Under the pieces are notes generated by a model that worked only from the letters and a program-made list of their open reading frames with translations, was not told the DNA's origin and did not search any database. A stretch of 64,000 nt of DNA from Acaudatibacter sp963835495 (GTDB lineage: Bacteria > Pseudomonadota > Alphaproteobacteria > Caulobacterales > Caulobacteraceae), in assembly GCA_963835495.1 (NCBI GenBank), contig CAWIFQ010000003.1, positions 1,240,001 to 1,304,000 on the forward strand. The letters run 5' to 3'. The position numbers were made by a program, and so were the translations under genes. Positions 17,441-27,374 of the stretch are shown one piece after another; position 1 is the stretch's first letter; each line of letters opens with the position of its first letter.

Positions 17441-17461
17441 CGTAAATCACCGATATTTACG
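17441..17461. promoter_or_regulatory. Perfect inverted repeat CGTAAAT-N7-ATTTACG
   Basis: A 7-bp perfect inverted repeat with a 7-base spacer lies 49 bases after the diguanylate cyclase stop and about 215 bases before tetR. AT-rich arms with this spacing look more like a protein-binding site than a terminator. What binds it is unknown. Confidence 0.4.
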
Positions 17462-17610
17462 GCGCCCGAATTGTGGCGACGCGGTGCGCGCCGGTCCGTC
17501 GGGCGGCGCATGGTCCCTTTAATTCACAACGTCAAAGACCTGGTCGCTGAGCGACTTTGGCAGAAAGGCTGCGTGCTGATTCCCAGTCAAGCCCGTCCTC
17601 ACCAAGTTGT

Positions 17611-17626
17611 GAGTGAGCGCTCACTC
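17611..17626. promoter_or_regulatory. 16-bp palindromic operator upstream of tetR
   Basis: GAGTGAGCGCTCACTC is a perfect 16-bp palindrome ending 49 bases before the tetR start. Length, symmetry and position are typical of TetR-family autoregulatory operators. The palindrome is seen; binding by the adjacent regulator is inferred. Confidence 0.7.
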
Positions 17627-17675
17627 GCATCCCTCGGGCCGATATGGCATAGCTCCCTTCGCGAAAGGAACCGCC

Positions 17676-18233
17676 ATGTCCGCCAAGGCCCGCATCGATG
17701 ACGCCGCGCTCAATCTCTTCGTCCACATGGGCGTCGACGCCGCCACCACGAAACTGATCGCCAAGGCGGCGGACGTTTCGGAAGGCGCGATCTATCGCCA
17801 CTACAAGAGCAAGGACGAGCTGGCGCAGACGCTGTTCATGACCACGCACCGTCGGCTGTCGGCGCTGGTCGAGGAAGCCGCGGCTGGCGAGCGCGGGATC
17901 CGCGCCAAGGCCGCCCACATCGTCCGCGCCTATTGCCAGGCCGCCGACGAGGACTGGCCACGCTTCACCTTCCACATGCTCTCTATCCACCACTTCCTGC
18001 CGTTCTATCAGGAGGATGGCCGAGACCCGGTCTCGGTGGTCGAGAAGCTGTTGAAGCGAGCGATGCTGGAGGCCGAGATCCCGCCGGCCGACCCCCGCGT
18101 CCTCGCGGCGATGGTGATCGGACTGATCAACCAGACCGCCCAGAACAAGGCCTATGGCCGTTTCGATGAACCCCTGAGCGCCCACGCACCGCTGATGACC
18201 GCCGCGGTCGAAGCCGTGCTGTTCGCGCGCTAA
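17676..18233 (+). CDS. TetR-family transcriptional regulator
   Basis: This 185-residue protein has an N-terminal HTH (about residues 5-50; HMGVDAATTKLIAKAADVSEGAIYRHYKSKDEL, quoted in part: VSEGAIYRHYKSKDEL) and a helical C-terminal ligand domain. ATG 17676 is preceded by AAAGGA; the longer frame from 17613 would run through the palindromic operator, so I reject it. The gene is followed after 25 bases by plsC, so this regulator may control itself and an acyltransferase in response to a lipid-like ligand (inference). Confidence 0.88.
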   Translation: MSAKARIDDAALNLFVHMGVDAATTKLIAKAADVSEGAIYRHYKSKDELAQTLFMTTHRRLSALVEEAAAGERGIRAKAAHIVRAYCQAADEDWPRFTFHMLSIHHFLPFYQEDGRDPVSVVEKLLKRAMLEAEIPPADPRVLAAMVIGLINQTAQNKAYGRFDEPLSAHAPLMTAAVEAVLFAR

Positions 18234-18258
18234 TTTCTCAAAGACTGGAACACACCAG

Positions 18259-19038
18259 ATGCGCAGCTTCGCCTTCGCCGTCGCTTATTGGGTGATGTCG
18301 GTGTTTTACGCCATCGCCTGCGCCTTCGCCGCGCTCTTCCCTGGCCGCGGGCCGCTCTCACGGACCCTGCGGCTCTACACACGCCGGATGCTCTGGGCGA
18401 TGCACTGGATCGCCGGCATCAAGGTCGACGTCGCCGGCAAGGAACGACTGCCGCCGGGCGCCTACATCGTCGCCGCCAAGCACCACTCCTGGGGCGACGG
18501 CTTCGTGATGTTCGCCCACGTCGAGAACCTGGTGTTTGTCGCCGGCGACCATCTCGAACGCATTCCGCTGCTGCGCGGCGTGCTGCGCAAGTTCGGCGCG
18601 ATCATGGTCGACAACTGCGGCGGGCCCGAAGCGCGCAGGGCGCTGGCCGAGAAAGCCGCCGCCGCCCACGCCGATGGCCGCCGCATCCTGATCTACCCGG
18701 AAGGCAACCTGGCCCGGGCCGGCGAGCGGTTCCGCTATCGCACCGGCGTCTTCCACATGTACCGCGACTTCAACCTGCCGGTCGTGCCGGTCGCCACCAA
18801 CCTTGGCCTGTTCTGGCCGCGGGAGGACTTCAAGAAGCACCCCGGGCGCGCGACCGTCGAGTTCCTCGATCCGATCGAGCCTGGTCTCGCCCGGGCCGAG
18901 TTCCTGGCCAGGCTGGAAGCCGCGGTCGAAGCCCGTACGCAGGAGCTGATCGCGACGGCGACCGGCGAACCGGTCCGCCCCTCGATCCTGGTGCCGACGC
19001 CGGACGAGTTCGCCAAGGCGGCGGCTCAGGCCGCCTGA
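18259..19038 (+). CDS. plsC: 1-acyl-sn-glycerol-3-phosphate acyltransferase (PlsC family)
   Basis: PlsC-family enzymes acylate lysophosphatidate to phosphatidate at the inner membrane. The 259-residue protein has an N-terminal membrane segment (VMSVFYAIACAFAALF). It carries the H-x4-D catalytic motif in KHHSWGDGF, and the second block IYPEGNLARAGE, a variant of the usual EGT/EGR motif. Length is normal. It lies 25 bases after tetR, probably in the same operon. The stop overlaps the convergent histidine kinase gene by 13 bases. Confidence 0.88.
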   Translation: MRSFAFAVAYWVMSVFYAIACAFAALFPGRGPLSRTLRLYTRRMLWAMHWIAGIKVDVAGKERLPPGAYIVAAKHHSWGDGFVMFAHVENLVFVAGDHLERIPLLRGVLRKFGAIMVDNCGGPEARRALAEKAAAAHADGRRILIYPEGNLARAGERFRYRTGVFHMYRDFNLPVVPVATNLGLFWPREDFKKHPGRATVEFLDPIEPGLARAEFLARLEAAVEARTQELIATATGEPVRPSILVPTPDEFAKAAAQAA

Positions 19039-21374
19039 ACGCCAGCCACCTCGGCGCCCAGCGCCAGCGCCGCCTCAAGTCCGGCGAACAGCGCGCCGAC
19101 CTCGATCGGCTTGGCGACCCACCCGTTCATCCCGGCCAGCTCGTAGTCGCGCACCTGGTGCGACATCACGTTGGCGGTCAGGGCGACGATCGGCGTCATC
19201 GCCCGGCCGGTCGCGGCCTCGCGCTGGCGAATGATCCTGGCGGCGGCCGGTCCGTCCATGACCGGCATCTGCACATCCATCAAAATCACATCCCAGTCGC
19301 CCTGCTCCCAGGCTTCGACGGCGGCCTTGCCGTCGTCGACGATCAGCGGGTCGATCCCGGCCTGGTTCAGCAGGGTCCGCAGCACCAGCTGGTTCACCTT
19401 GTTGTCCTCGGCGGCGAGCACGCGGATGGGGCGGGCGTCGATGTCGCGCGTCTCCACCGGGACCGCCTCGTCCAGTGGCGCGGCCGCGTCGGCCAGCTTG
19501 CGCAGCGGCAGCACGACGGTGAAGGTCGTTCCCTTGTCGACCTGGCTCTTCGCCGTGACTTCGCCGCCCATGAGTTCGGTCAATTCACGGCAGATTGCGA
19601 GACCCAGGCCGGTGCCGCCGAACCGGCGCGTCGTCGACGCGTCGGCCTGCTCGAACTTGTGGAACAGCTTGCCGATCCGGTCCGCCGGGATGCCGATACC
19701 GGTGTCGCTGATACGGATCACCAGGCCGCGGCGGGTGCGATCGACCGCGACGGTCGCCCCGCCGGTCACGGTGAACTTGAGCGCGTTGGAGATCAGGTTC
19801 GCCAACACCTGGCGTACGCGGGCCGCGTCGCCGAGGTAGTGGCCGCGCGCCCGCGGTTCGATGGTCAGATCGAGTGTCAGGCCCTTGGCCTGGGCGACGC
19901 CCTCGAAGGTCGCGTGCGCCGCGCCCACGAGATGCTCGATGTCGAACGGTTCGACGTCCAGCTCCAGCTTGCCGGCTTCGACCTTGGATAGGTCCAGCAC
20001 GTCGTTCAGCAGCGACAGCAGCAACTCGCCGGACTGGCGCACCACTTCCAGCCGCTCGCGCTGTGTCGGCGTCAGCTCGTCGCCGGCCATCGCGCGGGCC
20101 ATGCCGAGCACGCCGTTCAACGGGGTGCGGATCTCGTGACTCATCGTGGCCAGGAAGTCGCTCTTGGCGCGGTTTGCCGCCTCGGCCTCGGCCATCGCGT
20201 GGATCAGCGCCTGCTCCGCCTGCTTGCGCTGGGTGATGTCCACCAGAATCCCCAGGCGCGAAGTGATCTCGTCGCCCTCGCCATACACGTCCGCCGAAGC
20301 GGCCGAGACCCAGACTTCGCGCTGATCGGTGCGGTAAAGTCGGTACTCGCCGCGATAGGTGCGCCGTTCACGCCTCGCGGCGGCGAGCTCGGCGGCCGCC
20401 GCCTCGCGGTCGTCCGGGTGGATGCCTGCGGACACGTCCTTCGCCAGCTCGTGGAAGCCGACGATGTCGCGTTCCTCGACGAAATCCTCGCCCATGCCCC
20501 AGACCGACTTGGTGCGGTAGTCCATCTCCCAGATCTGGATGCTGGCAAGCTTGATCGCCGCCTCAAGCCGACGCTGCGCGTTGACGAGTTCATATTCCTC
20601 GCCGCGATCGTCCATCAGCACCTGGTACATGCCCATGATGCCGCCGACCTGGCCGTCCGTGCGCCGCCAGGGGATGGTGACGGCGTTGATGTAGACGGTC
20701 TTGCCGTCCTTGCGGGTGATCGGGACGCGGTCCGCGACCAGCCGCTCGCCCTGCATGCAGTTGCGATACTGCGCCTCCCACCGGCTCGCGGTCGGATCGA
20801 TCTCGAACATGTGGCGGCCGAGCATGCGCTCGGGGAGCAGGCCGAAGTCGAAGCCCCAACGCTCGCTGACGCGCAGCAGCTTGAAATCGCTGTCGTAGAG
20901 CGCGACCGCCAGCGGCACGCTGTCGATCATCGCCGCCAACATCGGCGGGATCTGCGCTGCGCCGGCGCTCTGCAGCGCGACGCCTCCGGCCTCACCGTCG
21001 AGTTCGCGGCCGATCATCACCGCGACATCCGCCATCACGTCCTCGGTGTCGTCGCCGGTCGGCGCCCCGAACAGACAGACTGCGCCAACGGGCTCGCCGG
21101 CCGCGAACACCGGCCGGGCGACGACGTCGAACGTCTGGCCGGCGAAGTTCTTGAGTTCCCAGGTCAGCCGGCCGCGCGCCACCGCCTCGCGGGCGACATC
21201 GCTGACGTCGGGCGCCCGTGAGTCGGTCGTGCGAGAGCCTTTGTTGGGGCCGTCGAAAATGCACAGCTGAGCCGGCGCGCCGCCGCTGCGCGCGGCAAGG
21301 CGCAGGATCATATCGAGCGGCGCCGTTTGGGCGCTCTTTTCGACTTGTTCTGTCAGGGCCGCCTCCCCAGCCAC
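19026..21374 (-). CDS. Hybrid sensor histidine kinase with two PAS domains and a receiver
   Basis: The 782-residue protein has an N-terminal GAF-like region (about 20-150). A PAS domain follows (about 165-280) and then a second PAS/PAC (about 290-395) ending GILVDITQRKQAEQAL. The dimerisation box is DFLATMSHEIRTPLNGVLG with the phospho-acceptor His. The ATPase domain shows NLISNALKFT, DTGIGIP and FGGTGLGLAICREL. A C-terminal receiver (about 645-770) has phospho-Asp in VILMDVQMPVMDG and the Lys in WVAKPIE. No membrane segment is evident, so it is a soluble sensor. No response regulator is adjacent; the output partner is unknown. Confidence 0.92.
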   Translation of the reverse strand: MAGEAALTEQVEKSAQTAPLDMILRLAARSGGAPAQLCIFDGPNKGSRTTDSRAPDVSDVAREAVARGRLTWELKNFAGQTFDVVARPVFAAGEPVGAVCLFGAPTGDDTEDVMADVAVMIGRELDGEAGGVALQSAGAAQIPPMLAAMIDSVPLAVALYDSDFKLLRVSERWGFDFGLLPERMLGRHMFEIDPTASRWEAQYRNCMQGERLVADRVPITRKDGKTVYINAVTIPWRRTDGQVGGIMGMYQVLMDDRGEEYELVNAQRRLEAAIKLASIQIWEMDYRTKSVWGMGEDFVEERDIVGFHELAKDVSAGIHPDDREAAAAELAAARRERRTYRGEYRLYRTDQREVWVSAASADVYGEGDEITSRLGILVDITQRKQAEQALIHAMAEAEAANRAKSDFLATMSHEIRTPLNGVLGMARAMAGDELTPTQRERLEVVRQSGELLLSLLNDVLDLSKVEAGKLELDVEPFDIEHLVGAAHATFEGVAQAKGLTLDLTIEPRARGHYLGDAARVRQVLANLISNALKFTVTGGATVAVDRTRRGLVIRISDTGIGIPADRIGKLFHKFEQADASTTRRFGGTGLGLAICRELTELMGGEVTAKSQVDKGTTFTVVLPLRKLADAAAPLDEAVPVETRDIDARPIRVLAAEDNKVNQLVLRTLLNQAGIDPLIVDDGKAAVEAWEQGDWDVILMDVQMPVMDGPAAARIIRQREAATGRAMTPIVALTANVMSHQVRDYELAGMNGWVAKPIEVGALFAGLEAALALGAEVAGVQAA

Positions 21375-21458
21375 GCTTTCCCGCGTGGACGAGGTCCAGA
21401 CAATCGAAGATTTAGCTTAACGTTGTCCTAGGGGCGCCTGCGCGGCGGCGTAGCGCCG

Positions 21459-21848
21459 TCAGTCGAGCGCCTTCGCCGGCTCGATGGTGACGCTCTCGCC
21501 GCAACCGCAGGCGTCGGTCTGGTTGGGGTTCCTGAAGGTGAACTTGGCGGCCAGGCGGTTCACCTCGTAGTCCACCTCGGTGCCGATCAGGAACAGCACC
21601 GCCTTTGGATCGACCAGGATTGTGACGCCCTTGTCCTCCACCACTTCGTCCAGCGGCGCGGCGGCTTCGGCATACTCCAGCACGTACTCCTGCCCCGCGC
21701 AGCCGCCGTTCTTCACGCCGACGCGCAGGCCGACGTAGGGCTTCTCGGCGCGGGCCATGATCTCCTTCACGCGCCCCGCGGCGCGCTCGGTGAGCGTCAC
21801 CACCTTAGGGCGCGGACGGCGGGCACGGGGCTGAAGTTCGGTTTCCAT
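21459..21848 (-). CDS. sufA: Iron-sulfur cluster carrier SufA/IscA (HesB family)
   Basis: A-type carriers receive Fe-S clusters from SufBCD and pass them to apoproteins. The 129-residue protein has the three conserved cysteines, in NGGCAGQEY and the C-terminal DACGCGES. A roughly 20-residue basic N-terminal extension (RARRPRPKVV) precedes the core. It is the last gene of the suf operon, 15 bases after sufT. Confidence 0.92.
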   Translation of the reverse strand: METELQPRARRPRPKVVTLTERAAGRVKEIMARAEKPYVGLRVGVKNGGCAGQEYVLEYAEAAAPLDEVVEDKGVTILVDPKAVLFLIGTEVDYEVNRLAAKFTFRNPNQTDACGCGESVTIEPAKALD

Positions 21849-21863
21849 GCTGGGTATATGGGG

Positions 21864-22241
21864 TCAGAACATGTTGAGTTCGAGTTTCGCCTCGTCCGAC
21901 ATCAAAGACGGATCCCACGGCGGGTCGAACACCAGGTTGACGGTGCAGGACTTGATGCCTTCGATCGCCATCACCGCGTCGCGCACCCAGTCCGGCATTT
22001 CGCCGGCGACTGGGCATCCCGGGGCGGTGAGCGTCATGTCGATGACCACGTCCTTGTCGTCCGAGACGTCGACCTTGTAGATCAGGCCTAGCTCATAGAT
22101 GTCGACCGGGATCTCCGGGTCGAACACGGTCTTCAGCTGCTCGACTAGCTTGTCGGTCAGCGCGTCGAGTTCCGCCTGGCTCAAGGCGGAGGGCGGCGGT
22201 TGAAGAGCGCTAGGCTCTGGGGCGATGCTTGCGTCGTCCAT
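21864..22241 (-). CDS. sufT: SufT-like Fe-S assembly protein (DUF59/MIP18 family)
   Basis: SufT/DUF59 proteins aid Fe-S protein maturation in organisms that use Suf. The 125-residue protein has the family core VFDPEIPVDIYELGLIY and the Cys motif LTAPGCPVAGEMP, with a C-terminal VFDPPWDPSLMSDEAKLEL. An Ala/Pro-rich N-terminal stretch of about 20 residues precedes it. The start overlaps the sufS stop by a few bases (ATGA), which supports operon membership. Confidence 0.9.
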   Translation of the reverse strand: MDDASIAPEPSALQPPPSALSQAELDALTDKLVEQLKTVFDPEIPVDIYELGLIYKVDVSDDKDVVIDMTLTAPGCPVAGEMPDWVRDAVMAIEGIKSCTVNLVFDPPWDPSLMSDEAKLELNMF

Positions 22242-23458
22242 CAGCTGAAAAAGGTCCTGGTCTTTTCGAGGGCGTCGACGAAGGAGTCGGCCTCCTCGAG
22301 GGTGTTATATAAGGCGAAAGAAGCTCTGGCGCTCGACGTCAAACCGAAGCGCGCCAGCAGCGGTTCGGCGCAGTGGGTGCCGGCGCGCACGGCGACGCCA
22401 TAGCGGTCCAGAATCTGGGCGATGTCATGGGCGTGCGCGCCTTCCATGGTGAAGCTGAAGATCGCGCCCTTGCCCGGCGCGCGGCCGATCTCGCTGATCC
22501 AATTGGCGCCGTTGAGCCGCGCCTTCACCCGGTCGTAGAGGGCGTGCTCGTGGGCGGCGACGGCGTCGCGGTCCAGCGTGCGCAACCACTCGATCGCCGC
22601 CGAGAGGCCGATCGCCTCCAGGATCGGCGGCGTTCCGGCTTCGAACCGGTGCGGCGGGTCGGCGTAGGTGATCTCCGCCAGAGCGACCCGCCCGATCATC
22701 TCGCCCCCGCCCTGATACGGCGGCAGCTGGTCAAGTCGCTCGGCCTTGCCATAAAGGGCGCCGATGCCGGTCGGCCCGTACAGCTTGTGGCCGGAGAAGG
22801 CGTAGAAATCTGCGTCCAGGGCCTGGACGTCGACCGTGCCGTGCACGACCGCCTGCGCCCCATCGATCAGGGTCAAGGCGCCGACGGCATGGGCGTCGGC
22901 GACGATCTCGGCCACCGGATTCACCGTACCCAGCACATTGGACATGTGGCTGACCGCCACCATCTTCGTGCGCGGCCCGAGCAGATTGCGGTAGGCGGCC
23001 AAATCGAGCTGGCCGGCGTCCGTGACCGGAATGAACTTCAGCACGACGCCCTTCCGTTCCCGGAGGAAGTGCCAGGGCACGATGTTGGCGTGGTGCTCCA
23101 TCACCGAAAGGATGATCTCGTCGCCTTCCCGGAGCGAAAGGCCGAACGATGACGCGACCAGATTGATCGCCTCGGTCGTCCCCTTGGTGAAGACGATTTC
23201 CGACGCGTCGGCGGCATTGATCAGGCTACGAACGTTTTCGCGCGCCTTTTCATAGGCTTCCGTCGTTTCGTTGGCGAGCGTGTGCAGGCCACGGTGAACA
23301 TTGGCGTAGGAATGCTCCATCGCCCCGCTCATCGCCTCGATCACCGCCCGCGGCTTCTGCGCCGAGGCCGCGCTGTCGAGATAGATCAGCGGCTGGCCGT
23401 TCACCTGCCGCCGCAGGATGGGGAACTCGGCGCGGGCCTTTTCGACGTCGAAGCTCAT
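22241..23458 (-). CDS. sufS: Cysteine desulfurase SufS (group II)
   Basis: SufS takes sulfur from cysteine for Fe-S assembly using PLP. The 405-residue protein has YLDSAASAQKP near the N-terminus and SVMEHHANIVPW (PLP-stacking His region). The PLP Lys is in AFSGHKLYGPTGIG, and the active Cys in AVRAGTHCAEPL, the group II arrangement. The frame is intact. Its start is directly preceded by GGAGGAG contributed by the end of a palindromic repeat that separates it from sufD. Confidence 0.96.
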   Translation of the reverse strand: MSFDVEKARAEFPILRRQVNGQPLIYLDSAASAQKPRAVIEAMSGAMEHSYANVHRGLHTLANETTEAYEKARENVRSLINAADASEIVFTKGTTEAINLVASSFGLSLREGDEIILSVMEHHANIVPWHFLRERKGVVLKFIPVTDAGQLDLAAYRNLLGPRTKMVAVSHMSNVLGTVNPVAEIVADAHAVGALTLIDGAQAVVHGTVDVQALDADFYAFSGHKLYGPTGIGALYGKAERLDQLPPYQGGGEMIGRVALAEITYADPPHRFEAGTPPILEAIGLSAAIEWLRTLDRDAVAAHEHALYDRVKARLNGANWISEIGRAPGKGAIFSFTMEGAHAHDIAQILDRYGVAVRAGTHCAEPLLARFGLTSSARASFALYNTLEEADSFVDALEKTRTFFS

Positions 23459-23460
23459 GA

Positions 23461-23623
23461 GTCTCCTCCGACGTAGGGGGAGGGGGACCCAAAAGGGGTG
23501 GAGGGGGTATGTTGCAGCGCGCGGAATACAGAGAGCGGGCGCGGAGCCAACTGGAGCTTAGCTGCGCCTGGGGCGCGCCTCCCCCACCGCTTCGCGGTCC
23601 CCCTCCCCCTGGGGTGAGGATAT
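23461..23623 (-). repeat. Intra-operon palindromic repeat, copy 1 (sufD-sufS)
   Basis: This element fills the whole gap between the sufD stop and the sufS start. On the minus strand it begins ATCCTCACCCCAGGGGGAGG and ends near GGGTCCCCCTCCCCC followed by GGAGGAG. The arms GGGGGAGGGGGACC and GGTCCCCCTCCCCC are complementary, so the RNA could form one long hairpin with an inner stem CCGCGAAGCGG. A related copy at 25753-25897 has the same orientation and also ends at a start codon. Confidence 0.75.
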
Positions 23624-24637
23624 TCATCGCAGGCGCTCCGCCACCCAGGCGCGGACGACGTCGCGGGCGCCCTCGTGCTCGATCCGATCCACCACCTCGC
23701 CGACGAACGCCTCGGTCAGCATCGCCCGCGCCGCATCCTCGGGGATGCCTCGCTGCTCGGCGTAGAACAACGCGTCCTCGTCCAGCGCGCCGACCGTGTT
23801 GCCGTGAGCGCAGGCGACGTCGTCGGCGAAGATCTCCAGCTCCGGCTTGGCGTCCACCTCGGCGCGGTCGGACAGCACCAACGCGTGGTGTCCCATCCGG
23901 GCGTCGGTCTTGTCCGCGCCCGGCGCGACCACGATCCGGCCCTGGAACACGCCGCGCCCCTGGTCGCGCACCACGCCCTTGGTCAACTGGTCGGTCGCGC
24001 CGCCCATACCGTCATGGGTGACGACAGTGGTGATGTCGGCGTGGCGCTGGTCGGCCAGCAGATAGACGCCGTCGAGCCGTGCTGTGGCGCCGCCGCCGGG
24101 ATGCGCCACACGGGTCTCGATCCGCTGCCGCCGCGCGCCGGACGTGATGACGGTCTGGGCGAATTGCGCGCCTGGCGCCAAAGTCACCTCGGCGCGGGAG
24201 ACCAGAACGGCGCCGGCCGTTTCATCCGCCAGCACGATCCGCTCAAGCCTGCCGCCTTCGGCGACGGCGATCGCCAGGTCGAACTCCGAAATGTGGTCGC
24301 CCCGCCCTTCGTAGCTCTCCAACAGGATGAGTGTCTCGCCGCCTGCGACGGAGATTGCATGCCTGGCGGCGTGGGCGCCGTCGCCGCGGTTGACGATCCG
24401 CAACGCCGTCACCCCGCGGATTGACGCGTCGCCCGGCTGACGGCGGCCGTTGACGATGAGCACGACCGCGCCGGCAAGATCATCGAATGGTCCCGCCGCG
24501 ATCTCGCCCGCGACGCCGGCGGACGCCGCCGGCATCTCGCGGATCAGGCCGCGCAGGTCGGTCCAGCGCCAGTCCTCGTCGCGGCGGGACGGCAGCTCGG
24601 CGAGATCGCCGGTCTCGATGGCGCGGGCCAGGCTCAT
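23624..24637 (-). CDS. sufD: Fe-S cluster assembly protein SufD
   Basis: SufD forms the SufBC2D scaffold with SufB and SufC. The 337-residue protein has the N-terminal RRDEDWRWTDLR typical of SufD and a C-terminal beta-helix region with FQGRIVVAPGADKTDARM and FADDVACAHGNTVGALDEDALFY. That last block carries the conserved H-G-x-x-x-G and the His facing SufB. ATG 24637 overlaps the sufC stop by 4 bases. The frame is intact. Confidence 0.94.
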   Translation of the reverse strand: MSLARAIETGDLAELPSRRDEDWRWTDLRGLIREMPAASAGVAGEIAAGPFDDLAGAVVLIVNGRRQPGDASIRGVTALRIVNRGDGAHAARHAISVAGGETLILLESYEGRGDHISEFDLAIAVAEGGRLERIVLADETAGAVLVSRAEVTLAPGAQFAQTVITSGARRQRIETRVAHPGGGATARLDGVYLLADQRHADITTVVTHDGMGGATDQLTKGVVRDQGRGVFQGRIVVAPGADKTDARMGHHALVLSDRAEVDAKPELEIFADDVACAHGNTVGALDEDALFYAEQRGIPEDAARAMLTEAFVGEVVDRIEHEGARDVVRAWVAERLR

Positions 24638-25384
24638 GCGGCCACCGCGGCGTACTTGTCGTAGCCCTCGCGCTCCAGTTCGTGCGCCAGCTCCGGGCCG
24701 CCGGAGGCGACGATGCGGCCGCCGGCCAGCACGTGCACGCGGTCGGGGCGGATGTAGTCCAGCAGGCGCTGGTAGTGGGTGATCACCAGCATCGAGCGGT
24801 CCGGCGCGCGCATCGCGTTGACGCCCTCGGCGACGATCCGCAGCGCGTCGATGTCGAGGCCGCTGTCGGTCTCGTCGAGGATGGCCAGCCGCGGCGCCAG
24901 CACCGCCATCTGCAGGATCTCCATCCGCTTCTTCTCGCCGCCGGAGAAGCCGACGTTCAGCGCGCGGCGCAGCATCTCGAAATCGATCTTCAGCGCCGCC
25001 GACTGCTCGCGGATCAGCTTCAGGAACGCCGGCGCGCGCGACCTCGGCCTCGCCGCGCGCCTTCTTCTGCGCGTTCAGCGCCGTGCGCAGGAAGGTCAGC
25101 GCCGGCACGCCGGGGATCTCGATCGGATACTGGAACGAGAGGAACACGCCCTTGGCGGCGCGCTCGTTCGGGCTCAGCGCCAGCAGGTCCTCGCCGTTCA
25201 GCCGCACCTCACCCCCGGTGACCTCATAGCCGTCGCGCCCGGTCAGCACGTAGCCGAGCGTCGACTTGCCCGCCCCGTTCGGCCCCATGATCGCGTGCAC
25301 CTCGCCCGCCGGCAGCTCCAGAGAAAGCCCGTCCAGGATGGTCTTGCCATCGATGGCGGCGGAGAGGTTCTTGATGGAAAGCAT
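24634..25384 (-). CDS. sufC: Fe-S assembly ATPase SufC, frame split by an apparent one-base insertion
   Basis: SufC is the ABC-type ATPase of the SufBCD complex. The N-terminal part has Walker A GPNGAGKSTLGYVL, the Q-loop FLSFQYPIEIPGV, and NAQKKARGEAEV. The frame breaks near 25035, in a GCGCGCGC run. The C-terminal part in the shifted frame carries the ABC signature FSGGEKKRMEILQ, Walker B LAILDETDSGLDIDAL and the H-loop VITHYQRLL. The whole span is 751 bases, one more than a multiple of three, as expected for one extra base. Since every motif is intact and the gene is normally essential, a sequence error is more likely than decay. Confidence 0.9.
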
Positions 25385-25389
25385 TGAAC

Positions 25390-25752
25390 TCACAGTGGTC
25401 TCAGGAATTCGAGGCGGTTGCCGAACGGGTCGTAGATGTAGATGCGCTCGTGGCCGGGCAGGAGATCGTCGTCGATCACCTCGTAGCCGGCCGCCTTGGC
25501 GCGACTGGCGAGCCCCGCCACGTCGTCGACGCGGAACGCGATGTGCGCCTTTTTCGCCGGGCTGAACGGCGTCTCGACGCCGCAGTGCACCTTCACCCGA
25601 TCGCTCTCGAACCAGCAGCCGCCGCGCCTGGCCAGCTCCGGCGGCTTCGGCTGCTCCGGCAGGCCGAGCAGCGCCTGGTAGAACGCCCGCGCCTTGGCCT
25701 CCTCGCCGGCCGGCATCGCGACCTGCACGTGATCGATGGTCTCGAGCGTCAT
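25390..25752 (-). CDS. VOC/glyoxalase-family protein within the suf operon
   Basis: This 120-residue protein has the paired beta-alpha-beta-beta-beta pattern of the vicinal oxygen chelate fold. It begins TIDHVQVAMPAGEEAKARAF and ends YIYDPFGNRLEFLRP, with metal-ligand candidates His in DHVQ, His in KAHIAF and Glu in LEF. ATG 25752 has an excellent GGGGGAGGAG, which comes from the adjacent repeat. It lies between sufB and sufC, 5 bases before sufC. Its link to Fe-S assembly is unknown; the position suggests co-expression only. Confidence 0.82.
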   Translation of the reverse strand: MTLETIDHVQVAMPAGEEAKARAFYQALLGLPEQPKPPELARRGGCWFESDRVKVHCGVETPFSPAKKAHIAFRVDDVAGLASRAKAAGYEVIDDDLLPGHERIYIYDPFGNRLEFLRPL

Positions 25753-25897
25753 GATTCTCCTCCCCCATCGGGGGAGGGGGACCCCGAAGGGGCGCAAGCG
25801 CAGCGGGAGCAATCTGGGAGAGCCTCCAGAGGCGGAGCCTGGGGCGCACCCCCTCCACCGCTCCGCGGTCCCCCTCCCCCTACGGGTGAGGATAAAA
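25753..25897 (-). repeat. Intra-operon palindromic repeat, copy 2 (sufB-VOC gene)
   Basis: This is the second copy of the element at 23461-23623, in the same orientation, filling the gap between the sufB stop and the VOC start. Shared parts, on the minus strand, are ATCCTCACCC, GGGGGAGGGGGACCGCG, AGCGGTGG, GCGCCCCAGGC, GGGTCCCCCTCCCCC and the final GGAGGAGA. The middle third differs between copies. Outer arms GGGGGAGGGGGACC and GGTCCCCCTCCCCC pair. Confidence 0.75.
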
Positions 25898-27365
<1,468 letters not shown>

Positions 27366-27374
27366 GACGGTTCC

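Noticed and set aside
17613..17675. Longer TetR start at GTG 17613
   Set aside because: The extension would be encoded by the palindromic operator itself and lacks a ribosome-binding site; ATG 17676 follows AAAGGA.
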